Assembly: GCA_013420905.1 (NCBI GenBank)
Contig: JAAXNY010000004.1
Span: 4,774,001 to 4,838,000 of the forward strand
Direction: 5' to 3'
DNA: 64,000 bases
DNA from: Collybia mongolica
Lineage: Eukaryota > Basidiomycota > Agaricomycetes > Agaricales > Clitocybaceae
Of the stretch, positions 10,949 through 23,173 are shown piece by piece. The position numbers were made by a program, and so were the translations under genes. Position 1 is the first letter of the stretch; each line of letters starts with the position of its first letter. The notes under the pieces are model-generated. The model did not search any database and had not been told where the DNA came from. It was given only the letters and a program-made list of their open reading frames with translations.

Positions 10949-13041
10949 CACTTTAGCTACGCTCATCTGTTTCCGCTAGTACACTTAGCTTTTCTTGGGA
11001 CGTTGTACCGTTACGTTTGTTTCTTACCATGCGGCCACTGAAATATTTATCATTTTCAACCCTCGAGAGAAATCGTGGGTTCCAAGTCAGGCTCGTTTGT
11101 ACGAGGAACGATAAGAAGGAGGTTTTGGTGGTATATGAGGGTTGGCGTTATCATCGAGGTCTTACAGCAGCCGCAGCTGCGTCCGTTAGGCAAAAAATGA
11201 AATGCCCTGATAAACCTTTTGAGTGGATCGAAAGAGGCGAACCTGAACCGAATGGGAGAGTTCCCTGTAAAGCATACTTGCGCCAAACACACCACCCCTC
11301 GTTCCGCATACCCTGAAGTAGGTCGTCGACCTTGTGTGCCTACGAGTTCTGGAACACGAGCCGATCAACGTGTTCATGGACGCGACCTGTTTGATGTTTA
11401 GGGCAGATTAATTTATCAAACGCCGTTCGCATTTGACGGTCTACAGGTCAGATGTGGAGGGCCACGCATCGAGAACTAGGAAGCCCAGCACCAACCAAGT
11501 TGGTGCTTCCAATGCCATTCTCACTATAAAATGCTACTTCGTCGAGTAAGTGACCTTTAATCTAATTAGTCGATTTAAAGGTATCACTGAGACATTCAGA
11601 AGTAATGAATTAACATACCAGATACAGACGTCAAACCATTGATGCGACTATGCCTTGGCTCAAAGATCAAGTTTACACTGCCGACCGTACGGAAGGAGTC
11701 TGAGAACCAAGGAAGATCAAAAAATGCATCCTGCCAAGAATTTTGACGGTGCTTTTAAGTGGCCATGAGACGAAGTCAGGGTTATGAAGGTGGCAATAGT
11801 GCCAAAGTATGCCAGGCCTAACTTCCTGGCGGAGAGAAATTCAAACGCATCTTTCCGGCGTTGTGGAAACCAGGTCGAGAAGTTTAAGCCGTACGCCTAC
11901 TCCTACAGCACGCAGAATATCTAACATGCCACATAGGGGGAAAGTTAGCATAGTTAGTCGAGAAATGCACAAAGTTCAAACATAGTCCTTACAGAGTCCC
12001 TAATAGTGCTCCACGTCAATAGGGAACATTAGGAATGCGAGGACACAAACGTGGGGAGGCTGAGCCGTCAGATTAGGATTTATGGCTTGGATAGGTGAAT
12101 CCTAGCGCCTGCAAGTTACAGAATCGTTGGTGCGACCGCTGTCGTCGTCAAGACGCAGGAACAGGTCTATCCCTTGCACCCTGAATGCCAAGAGCTTTAA
12201 AAATGGGATCCTTTGGTGATCGTTCCCACACTCCGAATTAGGCGCAACATTCGGGTTCCCCGAATCTCCCATCCTGAGATTTTCCACCGGTGAGCTTGGA
12301 CCTAGACCCAGAGGGTTCGTTTACCGCGGTTACAGGCCATACTATTCATTGAAAACTCTCGTTCAAGTTAAAAATTGGTATCCCTCCAATCTGACGCTGT
12401 GTCCAAGGATTTGCACAACACGTCAGCATTGGAGAAGCCGCAGCTCACCATATGAGCGTTACTCTTCATGATGGGCCTTGACCTAAATACCCAGTGGAAG
12501 TGGAGCGTGTTTTGACAGTCACGGTCGGCATTCTCACTCCGTATCCGTCTCCGTATGTTTTATGTCAAATCCGAGATAACGCCGTAAGTTCCCAGAGCGT
12601 TATGTCAGACCTTCCTCCGTCTTGATTCAGTCCATCCAGGAATGCTCGAACCCAATATCTATGCATGACGCCTTCGCTATCAGATGTAGCCACCAGGTAT
12701 CAAAGGTCGTCGACTTCAGCCTGAGCTTGGCGTAGATATTGTTTTGGCAACCGTCTCCCGGGGAATTTCCCTGGAGTTGATTCCAAGTTGATTCCCAATC
12801 TGGTTCAGACATGTCAAATTTCAAACCTGTATCACAGGCTGTTCAAGCGGCGTCATTTATTTGACAACCCCTCCCCAGTCCCTGAGCCCCTCACCACGGT
12901 CTTCTTGACACATCCTATCAGAACTGTGACTAAGCATCTTATGTTGGTTGCCGTCTTCAGCTACTTCCACTCCCCCATCACCGTGGCCTCGTCGAGAGAG
13001 GGTGGTCGTCATCACCTCTGGAGGACGAGCGTTCCTCACAC
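10949..13041. other. Long stretch without a supportable gene
   Basis: The open frame at 11017-11316 encodes 99 aa with an Ala run and no clear family. The remainder (11.4-13.0 kb) has only short frames on both strands and no repeat or RNA gene that I recognise. Confidence 0.4.
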
Positions 13042-14906
13042 ATGGCCGTCCAACCTACACTTGATAATACCTGGGGTGCAGCTCTGATAGGCCTTATAGC
13101 ATCTTCAATGTGAGTAGAGTCAATCTATTCGCTTAGCTATGGCCGATTATACCAACACTTGAACAGAATTTACGGGATCACTACTCTGCAAGCGTATGTT
13201 CCCATATCCTAGAACCTCTTCAGACTTCACGCCGTCATACATCCAGATATTTCTATTTCTCAATTTATTCAAACGATACTATCCAAATCAAGACCCTCGT
13301 GAGCCTCTACTCAATATTCTATTATAATTTGTCTGTTTATTGAAAGACTGCGCGGAGATAGGCCGGGAGTGTTTGGTTCGTTCTCCAACTTACGCCTTTT
13401 CTCCTCCCCGTCGCTCACGACCTCGTTCATTTCCAGGTTAATAGACACCGTATCTTTAGGGCTAGTCTGCAATGGGGTGTACGGTTATCGTACGTCACAG
13501 CCTTCACTGTGATAGCTTGTTCTATTGAATACTTCCCTAGTCGTACGGGACATGGTGAACCCCGCAAATCGATTTAGAGTCAATAGGTCAGCCTACTTTA
13601 CTACCTCGTTGACGAAGAAAAGCTGACATAAAACAGGTCTTTTGACGTACGTCCTCCGAGACACGGTTCTTCGATTATTGACAGTGTACCCCAATAGATT
13701 GATCCTGCGCTCATGGTAAGCCACCTCAAAATTTCCCGCGTGCACTATTTTACTCCGTTTAGGGCCTTTTAGCGCTTCTAACACACGGGTGTGTCTTGCG
13801 CCTAAAAACTCCGCCCCGCTAACTGAAATGATCATTCTGTCTAGATACCTCGGCCTCCGTGTTTGGAAGGGTTAGGCTTTCATGTGAAATTGGTTATTCC
13901 TGAAATTTGTTGACACCACTCAGTTTGCCAGAGAAATGTATGGTTTGGCCTACTCTTGGTACGCAGTTTCTCTGGTTTTGCATTCATTACAGTGTATAAC
14001 TATCGTCCTCAGGGAACTTTGTCACTCTCAGCATTTGGTGAGCCAGACAGATAGAGTAACTGCCTGTTCGGGAAGACTGAAGAGACGCATATTTTTTAGC
14101 GCTGGCTATCAGTGAGTCGAGAGGAGTTTTGGATTTGGCGCTTGCTGAATTGATGGATTTTACAGCTGCATCTATTCTTTCGTGAGTTGATTACAGAATC
14201 TCCTCCCACACCAAACATTAAGCGTGCGCGCAGGTTCCGTTTTGAGTTCTGGGCTCAACGAGGAGAGCTGAAGGTACGAACTCTTCTGAGCTGGAGCACA
14301 TCTCGCCTTTGAGTGTTCGTAGTGGATAGGTCTCGCTGGGACGATTTTAGTCGTAATCTTGGATGGAATTATCGCCATAGTTCTTTGCATCTACTTACTT
14401 ATGCAGAAGGTTGAAGGAAGAGGGTAAATAGCGCATATTCTTCCCGTGTTCCTCACTGACTATTTATACCTAGGACCCGGCGAATTATTAACCGCGTTCT
14501 CATCTTCGCTATCAACACCGGCCTTGCCTCAAGCCTCATGTCTGTCGTCAATATTGTCACGGTCCGTATACTTCTCTTCGTTGCTTAGATAATAATGATA
14601 ATTCTTCCAGTTCTTTGCGCTTCCCAACACACTCATTTTTCTGGGAACGAATTTCATCTTTACAAAAGGTCCGGGTGTTTCCAGATGAATGTCTTTCTTC
14701 GTAACATGATTCCATCTCTTATAGTATACGCTAATGCAATCCTTGCAAATCTCAATGCTAGAGAATCCCTTCGTGGACGTGGATACTTGCAAGACGGGAC
14801 CCTCACAATTAATTTATCTGCGCTGCGCACAAATGATCATCATCTGTTGGTCATGAATGAACCAGAGGTGAAGTGCCTCCCCGTACCTCTTGGCAAACTC
14901 ACCTGA
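13042..14906 (+). CDS. DUF6534-type multi-spanning membrane protein
   Basis: Many small exons read like the fungal DUF6534 family. The first exon encodes DNTWGAALIGLIASSM, then YGITTLQAYFYF, then VWLIDTVSLGLVCNGVYGY, all hydrophobic spans. Exons from about 14476 encode RRIINRVLIFAINTGLASSL and FFALPNTLIFLGTNFIF, and the last exon contains the family signature LANLNARESLRGRG and stops at 14904-14906. At least seven introns separate these blocks. One junction near 13600-13640 could not be joined in frame, so either an exon boundary is misread or the gene is broken there. The family has about seven membrane helices and no established function. Confidence 0.6.
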
Positions 14907-15896
14907 CGAGACAGTCTTTAGGGCGCAATATCCACACCAATCAACCTCTCGGATCTCAACAGAACCGATGAAACAGTTCATGAGCCTGAGAGCTTTCGAG
15001 ATACCGATCAAACCAACTGCAAGTGTTGATAGGATCACGGCTGAGACGTGTTATCCACGGCACAAAATGTGACAAATTCTTGGAGTAGTGGGCGAATAGA
15101 ATGCTTTGGCGAATCCCAACCTTCTTTCGCCTCAATCACCCCTATCAGTTCAGTACGGAGAATTGTCCTTTCCTAATTTCACCTTCACTGACATATTTAT
15201 AGAGAGTAGAGTTATCGTGAACATTATTACGTCGGTTAGAGCGGAAAACGTCACCCGTTTCCAGTTTTAGATCGATACAGGCATAGATTTACTTTCTCAA
15301 TTTGCCAATACACCGCTCAGGCATAAGGGACCACTACGACACGGTTCGATCACATATGTTTAACATTTTCGCACCAACACCGTAATGCGAGAACAAGTAA
15401 TCCATCAAAAGACCGACATAGACGTCTTATATTTGCTATTATCCCAGTGAATCCGGCTCGCTAGACTATTAAAAACCACCATACCATGCCCCACTGGAGC
15501 CCGCGATGTTCAGTTCCTCGAGGTCAAGGTCTCAACGATCCCTCTGGCACCCCTGAAAATGATTTATGGTCGGGAACTCGGAAGGCCTTTCTGAGGATGA
15601 TTACGGCTAAAAAGAGTTTCTTCCGCGGTAGTTGTGGGTTCGTTACAGCAATTGTACTAGAATTTAACTTAAATACACTGAAAACTTCATGATCGATGCC
15701 ATGCAATTGTGGATAGGTGAGAGGCAGAAAAAGGGATGCAAATTCAAATTGGTCGAAAGCTAAAGCAACATATCAGGTCTGGGCACATCGCCACTTATTC
15801 TTCAATGCTGCGTATTCAAAAATGTTTGAATGCTGGTGCGTACCACATGCTACGACCCTTTCCCATGGTAAGTGTATCAATTAACTTTCGTGTACT
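14907..15896. other. Intergenic
   Basis: One short frame (15486-15692, 68 aa) has no recognisable domain. Nothing else is supported. Confidence 0.4.
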
Positions 15897-16273
15897 CCCC
15901 GGAAGCTCCCCCATATGTTTGGGATTTTTTTGCGGATTTGAGACTCTTAAAATGATGGTTTTCCCGGCCCAAAATAGCGGATCTGAGGCAAAATCCTCAG
16001 CCTATATATAGCGGATGTCAGACCTTTCTTGGGGATTTTTTTCAAGTAATGGGTCGCCGATTTGTTTGATCCGTTTCAGTTCGAGAAGAGCCAGAGCCCA
16101 GATTCACAATCCTCAAGAAGGACGAAAAAAAACTTGGTCCTAGTATGGCAAAACTTCTCATATTTTCTTTTTCATATGTTTTATGCTTTATGACATAAAC
16201 CCCGGCCCATATAGCAGATTTGTGGCCCGTTCTGGCGAAAACTTTTTCCGAACATATAGGGGAGCTTCCGGGG
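15897..16273. mobile_element. Foldback MITE-like element
   Basis: The 23-base left end (15897-15919, starting CCCCGGAAGCTCCCC) is the inverted complement of the right end (16251-16273) with one mismatch. Inside, CCCGGCCCA followed by ATAGCGGAT or TATAGCAGAT occurs at 15963 and 16201, and TAGCGGAT also at 16009. No convincing target-site duplication is visible, and there is no coding capacity. It lies about 145 bases upstream of the BTB gene at 16418. Confidence 0.7.
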
Positions 16274-16371
16274 GGCCTTCGCGGACCGATTACTGAAACG
16301 AGCTGTGGCGTGAGTATGGCCTACACTTCACGTGATAAGGAGGTTCTCATTCACCACGCCTCATCACAGGA

Positions 16372-16378
16372 TATAAAA
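16372..16378 (+). promoter_or_regulatory. TATA box of the BTB gene at 16418
   Basis: A TATAAAA sequence lies 40-46 bases before the ATG. A palindromic CACGTG lies at 16329-16334. The spacing is short, so the 5' leader would be very short if this TATA box is used. Confidence 0.45.
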
Positions 16379-16417
16379 GGACCAAAGGCATCTACATTCT
16401 ACGTCCACCCTCCCACG

Positions 16418-17403
16418 ATGGCTAAGAAAAAAGTAAAACTTGAAGAAGTCCTCGAACCAGCTGCTGCCCTTTCTTGTGGTAAGTCCTGCAAGGTTGATAG
16501 TATTTGTGATTGAGCCGATTGTTGTCCTAGAAATTTCAGAATGCTTGCTTCCGGTTGACGTAACGCTCCAGTCGTCCGATGGCGTGAAATTCGCCGCCCA
16601 TAGCCGAAATCTCGAAATCTATAGCAGCGCATTCCCTCCTGCAGCATTCGGACCCACATCGGATGAGGTGGTTCATTTGCCTGAATCATCAGAAGTCATC
16701 AGGTTGCTCCTTCACTACATGCATCATCATCGTCAGCCAGACTCAGAAAAAATCCCTTTCAACGTCCTGGAGGGATTGGCTGAGGCAGTGGAAAAGTATA
16801 TAATATATTCTGCAATGGAAGTGTGTAAAATTCGCATGAAGTAAGTCATTGGTTCTTTACGACAGCTTTGACGATACCGAAGGACATGACAGAGAGGCCA
16901 TTTCGGACCACCCCATTGAGGTGCTTGTCTACGCCGCAAAACATGGCTATCCAGACATGTGCGATAAAGCGGCCCCAGCAACGCTCTCTTATTCACTCGA
17001 AGATATTAAAAAATATCTTCAACACCGAACGGGTATATTTATTGCTTGGGTGTGTCATCCACACGTCGTATGATGAACAGCATTGACCTCAACTCACAAC
17101 AAGATTCAATATCGTGAATTATGGCTCAATCTCATAGATTTTGCCTGTAAGGAACCAGAGGTTCTGCCGCACTGCCTTCACCGAGGAGGCGTAAGAGAGT
17201 GTGAGAAATGGGTGCCGTATCATCATGCTGTCATCACAGAAATACGAGTGGATCCAAGTCGTATGGCCGGTATCAGAAACTTTGTCGAATCGCAAAAACA
17301 CCACATCAACGATTGTCGTCAATGTGTCAGCAGGGCAAACCACTGGTCATCAGTACTAGCGGCACGTATCGCATCCGTTCCAAACTTTTCATCATTTCTG
17401 TAG
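16418..17403 (+). CDS. BTB/POZ-domain protein, type B (copy 3)
   Basis: The closed four-exon model (16418-16478, 16540-16840, 16866-17049, 17104-17403) gives 281 aa. The BTB core shows SSDGVKFAAHSRNLEIYS, a YMHHHRQP segment and AVEKYIIYSAMEVCKIRM. Exon 2 (301 nt) and exon 4 (300 nt) have the same lengths as the matching exons of the gene at 9436. Exon 3 is 27 nt longer and inserts about nine residues, and the intron before it is only 25 bases, which is unusually short and may mean a slightly different splice choice. The protein ends in the same N-F-S-S-F-L type tail as its sisters. Confidence 0.8.
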
Positions 17404-17770
17404 TAATTTCAGGATGCCCCTATAACTAGCCTTACATTACCATGTAACCCCGTTGGTATTAGGTCATAATTTGGGTATCATTGTTGTAGTGGCTGATTGG
17501 ATTTAATACTTCTTGCATCTGTCCATGCAGCGGGAAAAACATACAAACGTTTACGGAAATTTCGTTGATAAGTATTCAGATATCTCCTATGAATTGTGCA
17601 GCTTGTAGGGCTCTGTAGATTTCAAGCCGCCGTTACATTAGTAGTTTGTCGCGCGGAAAAGTAATTAAGATTTTGGTAATCTATTGTGATGTCAGAAAGG
17701 GAGGGGATCATTTCGCAGCTATTTGCAAAGGTTATTTTTAGTATAGGCCTACATAAGCAAGGCCTAAGAG
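17404..17770. other. Intergenic before the TIR transposon
   Basis: No gene or repeat was recognised apart from the target duplication listed with the following element. Confidence 0.5.
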
Positions 17771-17778
17771 ACATAAAG

Positions 17779-18655
17779 CAAGGGGATGTCACGTGCTCAA
17801 TTCATCATATAGGGCTGGTTAGTTAGTCCAGCCAGAAGTCGCTTAAAAAATTTTTGGAATGTCACGTGGTTTTGAACCTGGAGGGTCGATGGATTGAGAA
17901 GGAAGGGCGCAACCATCCCCCATTCAGCAAAAAGGCACCAAGCACTCTGGGCGCATCAAGAGCGTTATGTCCTTAGTGAGATCAACCCCGTGATCCTTGC
18001 ATTAAGTGTTCACCAGGCTTGGAACTTAAACAGGATTCGGAGGAGCCCCCAGAACTGACTGTAACGGATGGTTATGTACTCTGTCCAGATTGCGAAACCC
18101 AAATCAATGTTGGAAAGGTTGGCATACAGAACTACCACAAGCGACACAAGAATAGCGCGCAATGTGCTGCCAACAAGAAGAAAAAGAAAATCGAAGATAC
18201 AATAAAAAAGACAAGGCAGAACGCATCAAACTTTTTTCGTCCAAAACCTCCTCATGTACCACCCACCGTCAGGGCACCTGCACCCGTGCACCCACATGCA
18301 TCATTCCCTTCAAGTTCCACCACTGCACCGTCTCGGCGAGTCAATGATCTACCACCCATGCAGGTCCCGGCTGGTTGCCCGATCGGGGTTGAGCTTTTGC
18401 ATAGATTGCTGATTAGGGTTTCAGTACCACCTAAGGTGCGTTCAGCTTGAATATAGCATCAATTCGTGGATTTGCGAAGCCTGTGAGGCGAGCGGTGGAG
18501 GTCAGAGACGAGCGGCGAAACGACGGGCAAGGGCTTGATGTTCTACCTTCCTAATATGGCAATTAGTTCCCACAGGTAGTTAGTTAGTCCCCTCCTCGAT
18601 GGCTTAAAAAAAAATTCGACCCGGTATCCTTAATTTTTTTTCTGACATCCCCTTG
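17779..18655 (+). mobile_element. Non-autonomous hAT-like DNA transposon, 877 bp, complete
   Basis: Perfect 13-bp terminal inverted repeats CAAGGGGATGTCA (17779-17791) and its complement (18643-18655) are flanked by a perfect 8-bp duplication ACATAAAG (17771-17778 and 18656-18663). An 8-bp duplication with a CA-initial end fits hAT; KDZ-type elements also duplicate 8 bp. GTTAGTTAGTCC occurs near both ends in direct orientation (about 17818 and 18581). The interior encodes only a zinc-finger N-terminus and no transposase core, so mobility would need another copy. Confidence 0.9.
18019..18450 (+). CDS. Zinc-finger N-terminal fragment inside the transposon
   Basis: This 143-aa frame contains C-P-D-C followed by an Asn-Tyr-His-Lys-Arg-His block and a further Cys, then a Lys-rich stretch and a Pro-rich tail (FFRPKPP). 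The arrangement resembles the finger plus FF-x-P linker found at the start of several Agaricomycete transposon-related proteins. No DDE/RNase-H domain follows. The chosen start is the first ATG; an upstream spliced exon is possible. It is most likely a remnant carried by the element. Confidence 0.5.
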   Translation: MELKQDSEEPPELTVTDGYVLCPDCETQINVGKVGIQNYHKRHKNSAQCAANKKKKKIEDTIKKTRQNASNFFRPKPPHVPPTVRAPAPVHPHASFPSSSTTAPSRRVNDLPPMQVPAGCPIGVELLHRLLIRVSVPPKVRSA

Positions 18656-18663
18656 ACATAAAG

Positions 18664-19388
18664 AAATAAAGTTTTCATCAACTTCTCTCCAAAATCGTGA
18701 TTTAGGGAGAGGCCCGACCACCCTAGCGAGTGCTGGAGCGCCTCACTTCACTGATACTGAGCGTTCTATTTGGCGTTCCCCCTTGACCTGGCGATATGGT
18801 CGGAGGTTATCCCAGCCTGAACCAAATACAGTCATGCAGGCCGAACGGATGCATATTGCTATATACAGTGTCTATTATCTCTCCGCCTCTTCCGGAAGAG
18901 TGCGGATCGACTCAGACCGTAGACGAGCCACGCCCCCAACCTATTTCAGGAAACCTTAGAGCATTCGCTCCTCGCAGCTCAATCTGGTATAAACACAAAT
19001 ACTTGCCTTGGTCGCCTAATTCCCTCTGATGTCTGATCCCATCTGGGACCGTGTGCCGTGTGCTCAGTGCGGCACCGCTGATGAAGCAAAGTAGAAATTT
19101 CCCCTAACTCGATCACGAAAACGTTTGTTTTTTAATTGGGTTATCAAAGTAAACCATTACATTCCGTAAAACTTCTCAACTTGATCATTGAACACTGAGC
19201 GCCCCAGCGCCTGAAAGAGACCGTCGCATCACTTGGAAAATGATGAACAGATGGACAGATCATCATTTTCATTCCAGCTGTCTAACATTTGTCCCCATTA
19301 TGACCCTGTTATCGTTCACCATGGCACCAGGAAGGTTACTTATAAAGGGAGCGATGTATCCGGGACCACTGATGTTCGCGCATTTTCT
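18664..19388. other. Intergenic
   Basis: Nothing supported. The short frame at 18796-19029 has no recognisable domain. Confidence 0.4.
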
Positions 19389-20019
19389 ATGACCCATGCA
19401 GTCATGAGGTTGACTCTACTGACGTTAGTCGTTTCCAACGCCTACGGAGAAGCAGCTAGTCCTAATCGAACTACTACTACATCAACGCCTCCCGCAACCG
19501 ATATAACCATCAATGGAACAAGTAAAGCATCCATTTCTACAACGTATGGTCAGAGGTTCTCGTAACTGATATGCTCTACTCATCAGCTATTCCACAGTGT
19601 AATCGTACACATACCCACGAACACAGTTCCGATTGCACCACTAAGTCGTAGGTAATCCAGTCATACAATCGTTAAATTCACCTCTACATTTTTGGTGGTA
19701 CAGAACTCTTGACATTCCAAGGAAATTACCATCATATTACCTTTTCAAGTTCAACACAGGCGAGTACAACTTTTGGTCCCCAGGACACTATACCTATACG
19801 CTCCATTTCAGGTGTGTGAGTCACGACTCTACAAGCTTCCTGTTGATACCTAGAGTGAATTGTTTGGGAAATCCCCAACGCCAGGTGACGCTTTCAACTT
19901 TAAGTACTGACGATGTAATCACAACAACCTCCACTTCAGGTGGGGAAGGTGCTCTGGTTCACTTCAAAACGTGGGGTGTATGCATCGGGATTATGGCTGG
20001 CCTACTCGCGGATATCTGA
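19389..20019 (+). CDS. Small secreted or anchored protein
   Basis: The closed four-exon model (19389-19543, 19598-19651, 19704-19811, 19854-20019) gives 160 aa. The first 20 residues are a signal peptide (hydrophobic LTLLTLVV core, small residues before the cut). A Thr-rich stretch with N-x-T sites follows (NRTTTT, NGTS). The C-terminus is hydrophobic (WGVCIGIMAGLLA) after a Ser/Thr/Gly linker, so either membrane insertion or GPI attachment is possible. I recognise no domain. An IVHIPTNTVPIAP segment resembles VHTFNTLVIPIV in the gene at 21288, which suggests the two are distant duplicates. Confidence 0.55.
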
Positions 20020-21287
20020 TCGGCGTGGTAGGATATTGTCTATTCAAAATGTGACAGAGAGATGAACTTACCGCCACATACTGTAGGTTTTCGGTCGATT
20101 TTATATATACACATGAAGACAAGCATTCAAGCAGAAGTAAAATTGTCGGAGTTGAATTGTTTATATAAACATAACGCTTTTTTACATACTATCAGTGGCC
20201 TGTCATTACCTACGGGTAGCGTAATGCTTATTTTAATTTCGGCCACTTCCACAGCTCCGTTTGCCTAAAAAAAAAAACCATAGCCTGATGGCTGTTATCC
20301 AAATAAGACCCTCGACTCAGAACAACAACGCCCGAAACGTTTTCTCCCCCCGAAAAAAATAATTGAGGCGGGCAATCTGTCCGTAAGAACCAGTTCTATA
20401 TACTAATGACTTCATGAATCCTCATTTTTCCATTTCGTTGCGTTACGGGGGAGAGAGTCAAAAATCGGTATTAGTGTACCACTCATAATAAGGAGTCACT
20501 GCAAACTATAAAAATAGATTTCGGATGATGCCGAACAACCGAACTGTTCTGGATCATGGTAACGGTTGTGATGTTTGAAAATTTAAGTCATACCACCTCC
20601 AAAAAGCGACCGGCCCGGAATCGAGCTCGTAGCTCATGCCAAGTCCAATCAGTTCTACCGTTTCGTGTAAGTGATCTTTTCGTTTATAAATCAACTGACC
20701 TTCAAAGATCCTTTAACACTGCCTGTGTCAGGCCAAAAGTAAAAAACCTATACCGCGGGCAACCCACCATCTCATCCACTCCCAACACAACGCCCAGGAT
20801 CTCATAGCAATGCAACGTGCACTAACCTGTCAGGAAAAATTACAGCACGAGGTCCTTAAAGCGTTTGCAACGCGTGGCCCACCAGAAACATGTTCGGTTT
20901 TGTGCCTACAGTGTCCCTTCGCTACAAATTACCGCTTATCTGGATCTTCAACCGAGAGCCTACCCCAACTACTCCGCAGTATGGACTACAGTGACTCAAT
21001 CCATAGATCCTGGTGCGTCGCAAGCGTATTATTCAACAGATCACGCGCCAGTTTCTCAACGGATGGACGGGACGGAAAATGAATGGTAAGCAATATAACA
21101 CCATACCACCGTTGATCCCGAAACATTACTATGCGAAGGTGACAATCTGCATCGATCATCAATCTCATTCGCGGAACCCCTTAGTTCTCAGAACGTGATC
21201 GAGATATGACATAGCACAGCCACCATGATGGTTTTTAAACGACACTATTTCTGTGACCCCCCAACTCACCTTGCTGTTTCAGGTCGA
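20020..21287. other. Intergenic
   Basis: Short frames at 20556-20807 and 20810-21089 have no domain or splice context that I can support. Confidence 0.4.
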
Positions 21288-22365
21288 ATGGTTCCACGGT
21301 TCAGTCTCCTTTTACTGTCTACCTTTGCCATAGTTGTTTCTCGTGGCGAGACTTTAATTAACCGTGATTTGTGAGTCACTATTACGCGAGACTACTTCGT
21401 AGTAATGTAAAATGACAACTCGATAGCAACCCTACCGATTTTTACGAGGGTTTAATTCATTCTATGTGTAAATCCCATTATCGCGTTTTGTGTTCGTGCT
21501 GACATAGGCACGAGTTCCCTCAGACACCACTGGTGTCCATACATTCAACACTTTAGTGATCCCCATAGTTGGTGAAATTGAAACTGGTACCCAGGATCCC
21601 ACACCCATTCCCATTCCTCCTCATGCGAGTTGTTCATCGTACGTTCATGACATTCGCACTCGGTTATACCATCCCTAACCTATTCTATTGATCGTCGGCC
21701 GGATTCCTAGTCTTTGCATGGACAACACCCCACGTAAGCATTTGAGCCCTACCAACTTTTTGCCTCTGACCTTGAGGCACTGATTTGGGACAGCCATACA
21801 AACAACAATCTTCGGCAATGTCACGAGTCTTATCTTGGTGGGAATCTACCAGCATTATACCGTCAAGCCAACTCGAACGGAGGTAACGACTCCACTTACG
21901 ACAAGCGCTCCTCAAATCACGTTCTCGGAACGTCCAAACCCGGCCATAGGTACGATGAACGTCACCACCCCGAGCCCCGTCTTCACAGGAAGCTATCGAC
22001 ACTATACCCCAAAACCCATACCAACGGCATCCGCGGCTCCGCAAGCAGTTGCGGGCCCCCCAGACGCCAATGTGGTTAGTGGAGCTGCGCCCTCGGAAGG
22101 TGCAAACCCAGGCACTATCGTAGGCAATATTGCGAGCACGACTTCTCCCGCGATAACAGGCCCTCCAAGGGCTAGTGGAAACGGGATCTACCCTTCAGAC
22201 ATGCCTTCGACAACGGCGCACGACGTGGCGACCAACGGCCAGGATCCAACAGAGCCTCCGTCTCATGCATCCGAAAACTCAGGAATGAGACACAGTCGAC
22301 CAAGGGATATTATGGAGGTGAAATGTTGGCTAGGGGTGTTCATGCTGAGTCTGGCAATGCGATGA
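21288..22365 (+). CDS. Secreted Ser/Thr/Pro-rich protein
   Basis: The closed four-exon model (21288-21370, 21427-21449, 21524-21638, 21828-22365) gives 252 aa and includes a 23-base microexon. The first 20 or so residues are a signal peptide (FSLLLLSTFAIVV). The body is rich in Thr, Pro, Ser and Ala and contains two related segments, VGIYQHYTVKP and TGSYRHYTPKP. The C-terminal residues are a short hydrophobic helix (CWLGVFMLSLAM). No enzymatic motif is visible. A cell-wall or surface location is inferred from composition and from the CFEM genes downstream. Confidence 0.5.
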
Positions 22366-23173
22366 CTCCATTATGTTTGGAGTGATCTCAGGAATGCGCG
22401 AGGATCAAGAAAATGACATCGAGGCGTTGGGGGGCGTATAGCTTCACGCAGGTGTCGCACAACTATGAATGAAGATTCTGGCATATGTCCTCAGTGAGGT
22501 GAGATTCCAAAGGAGACGCCATGGCCGATCAGAGGACACAATTCCGACTTGCGCCATCTTGATCTAGGAAGCTACAACGTATTTTGAGCACTCATCATCT
22601 CAGAGATGTGATCACCGTCATACAATGATCTCAATTATGCGTCCGAGTTCTATTTATATATACTCTCCACCCCTGTCCACAATGTATATGTATTACCGTG
22701 GAAGAGATGATCTGATAATAGTTTGCGTGAGATGGTTGTTGGGGGCCATATTTGGAACCGAAGAATCTATCTGTTGTCGAATAATCCTCGATGATAGATG
22801 ATGCATTGCCCACGAGTACGCTCTTTCCAGTCGTTCCCTTGCTGTTTTCTTCGAATGTCTGGATATCTGTGTAAATTCTATGACCTATCCACTATCAATC
22901 GTGAGGCGAGTCGATTGGCGAGTTCAACAGCCCTGGGTACAAATGCAAATATCCTCTCATGCCATCATTCAAATCTATCATCACGCCCTAATCCGTTTAT
23001 TCTAAGCTTAAGGCCAGATGTTGATCATCGAAAGTTGGGGTGCGTAGTTACTGATACATAAATGAAGGACAGGATATGTAGTTGGTGACCATTCCTTTCC
23101 CATCTTTTACCCACCTGTCTTTCACCCCTCCACACCCCTCCACGGACTTCACGATCTTTATAACTTATCGAGA
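22366..23173. other. Intergenic
   Basis: No gene recognised. The last 80 bases before 23174 are C/T-rich, as in fungal core promoters. Confidence 0.5.

Noticed and set aside
11017..11316. 99-aa frame with a possible FLYWCH-like pattern
   Set aside because: Only a weak VYEGWRY resemblance; the Cys and His ligands are not in place.
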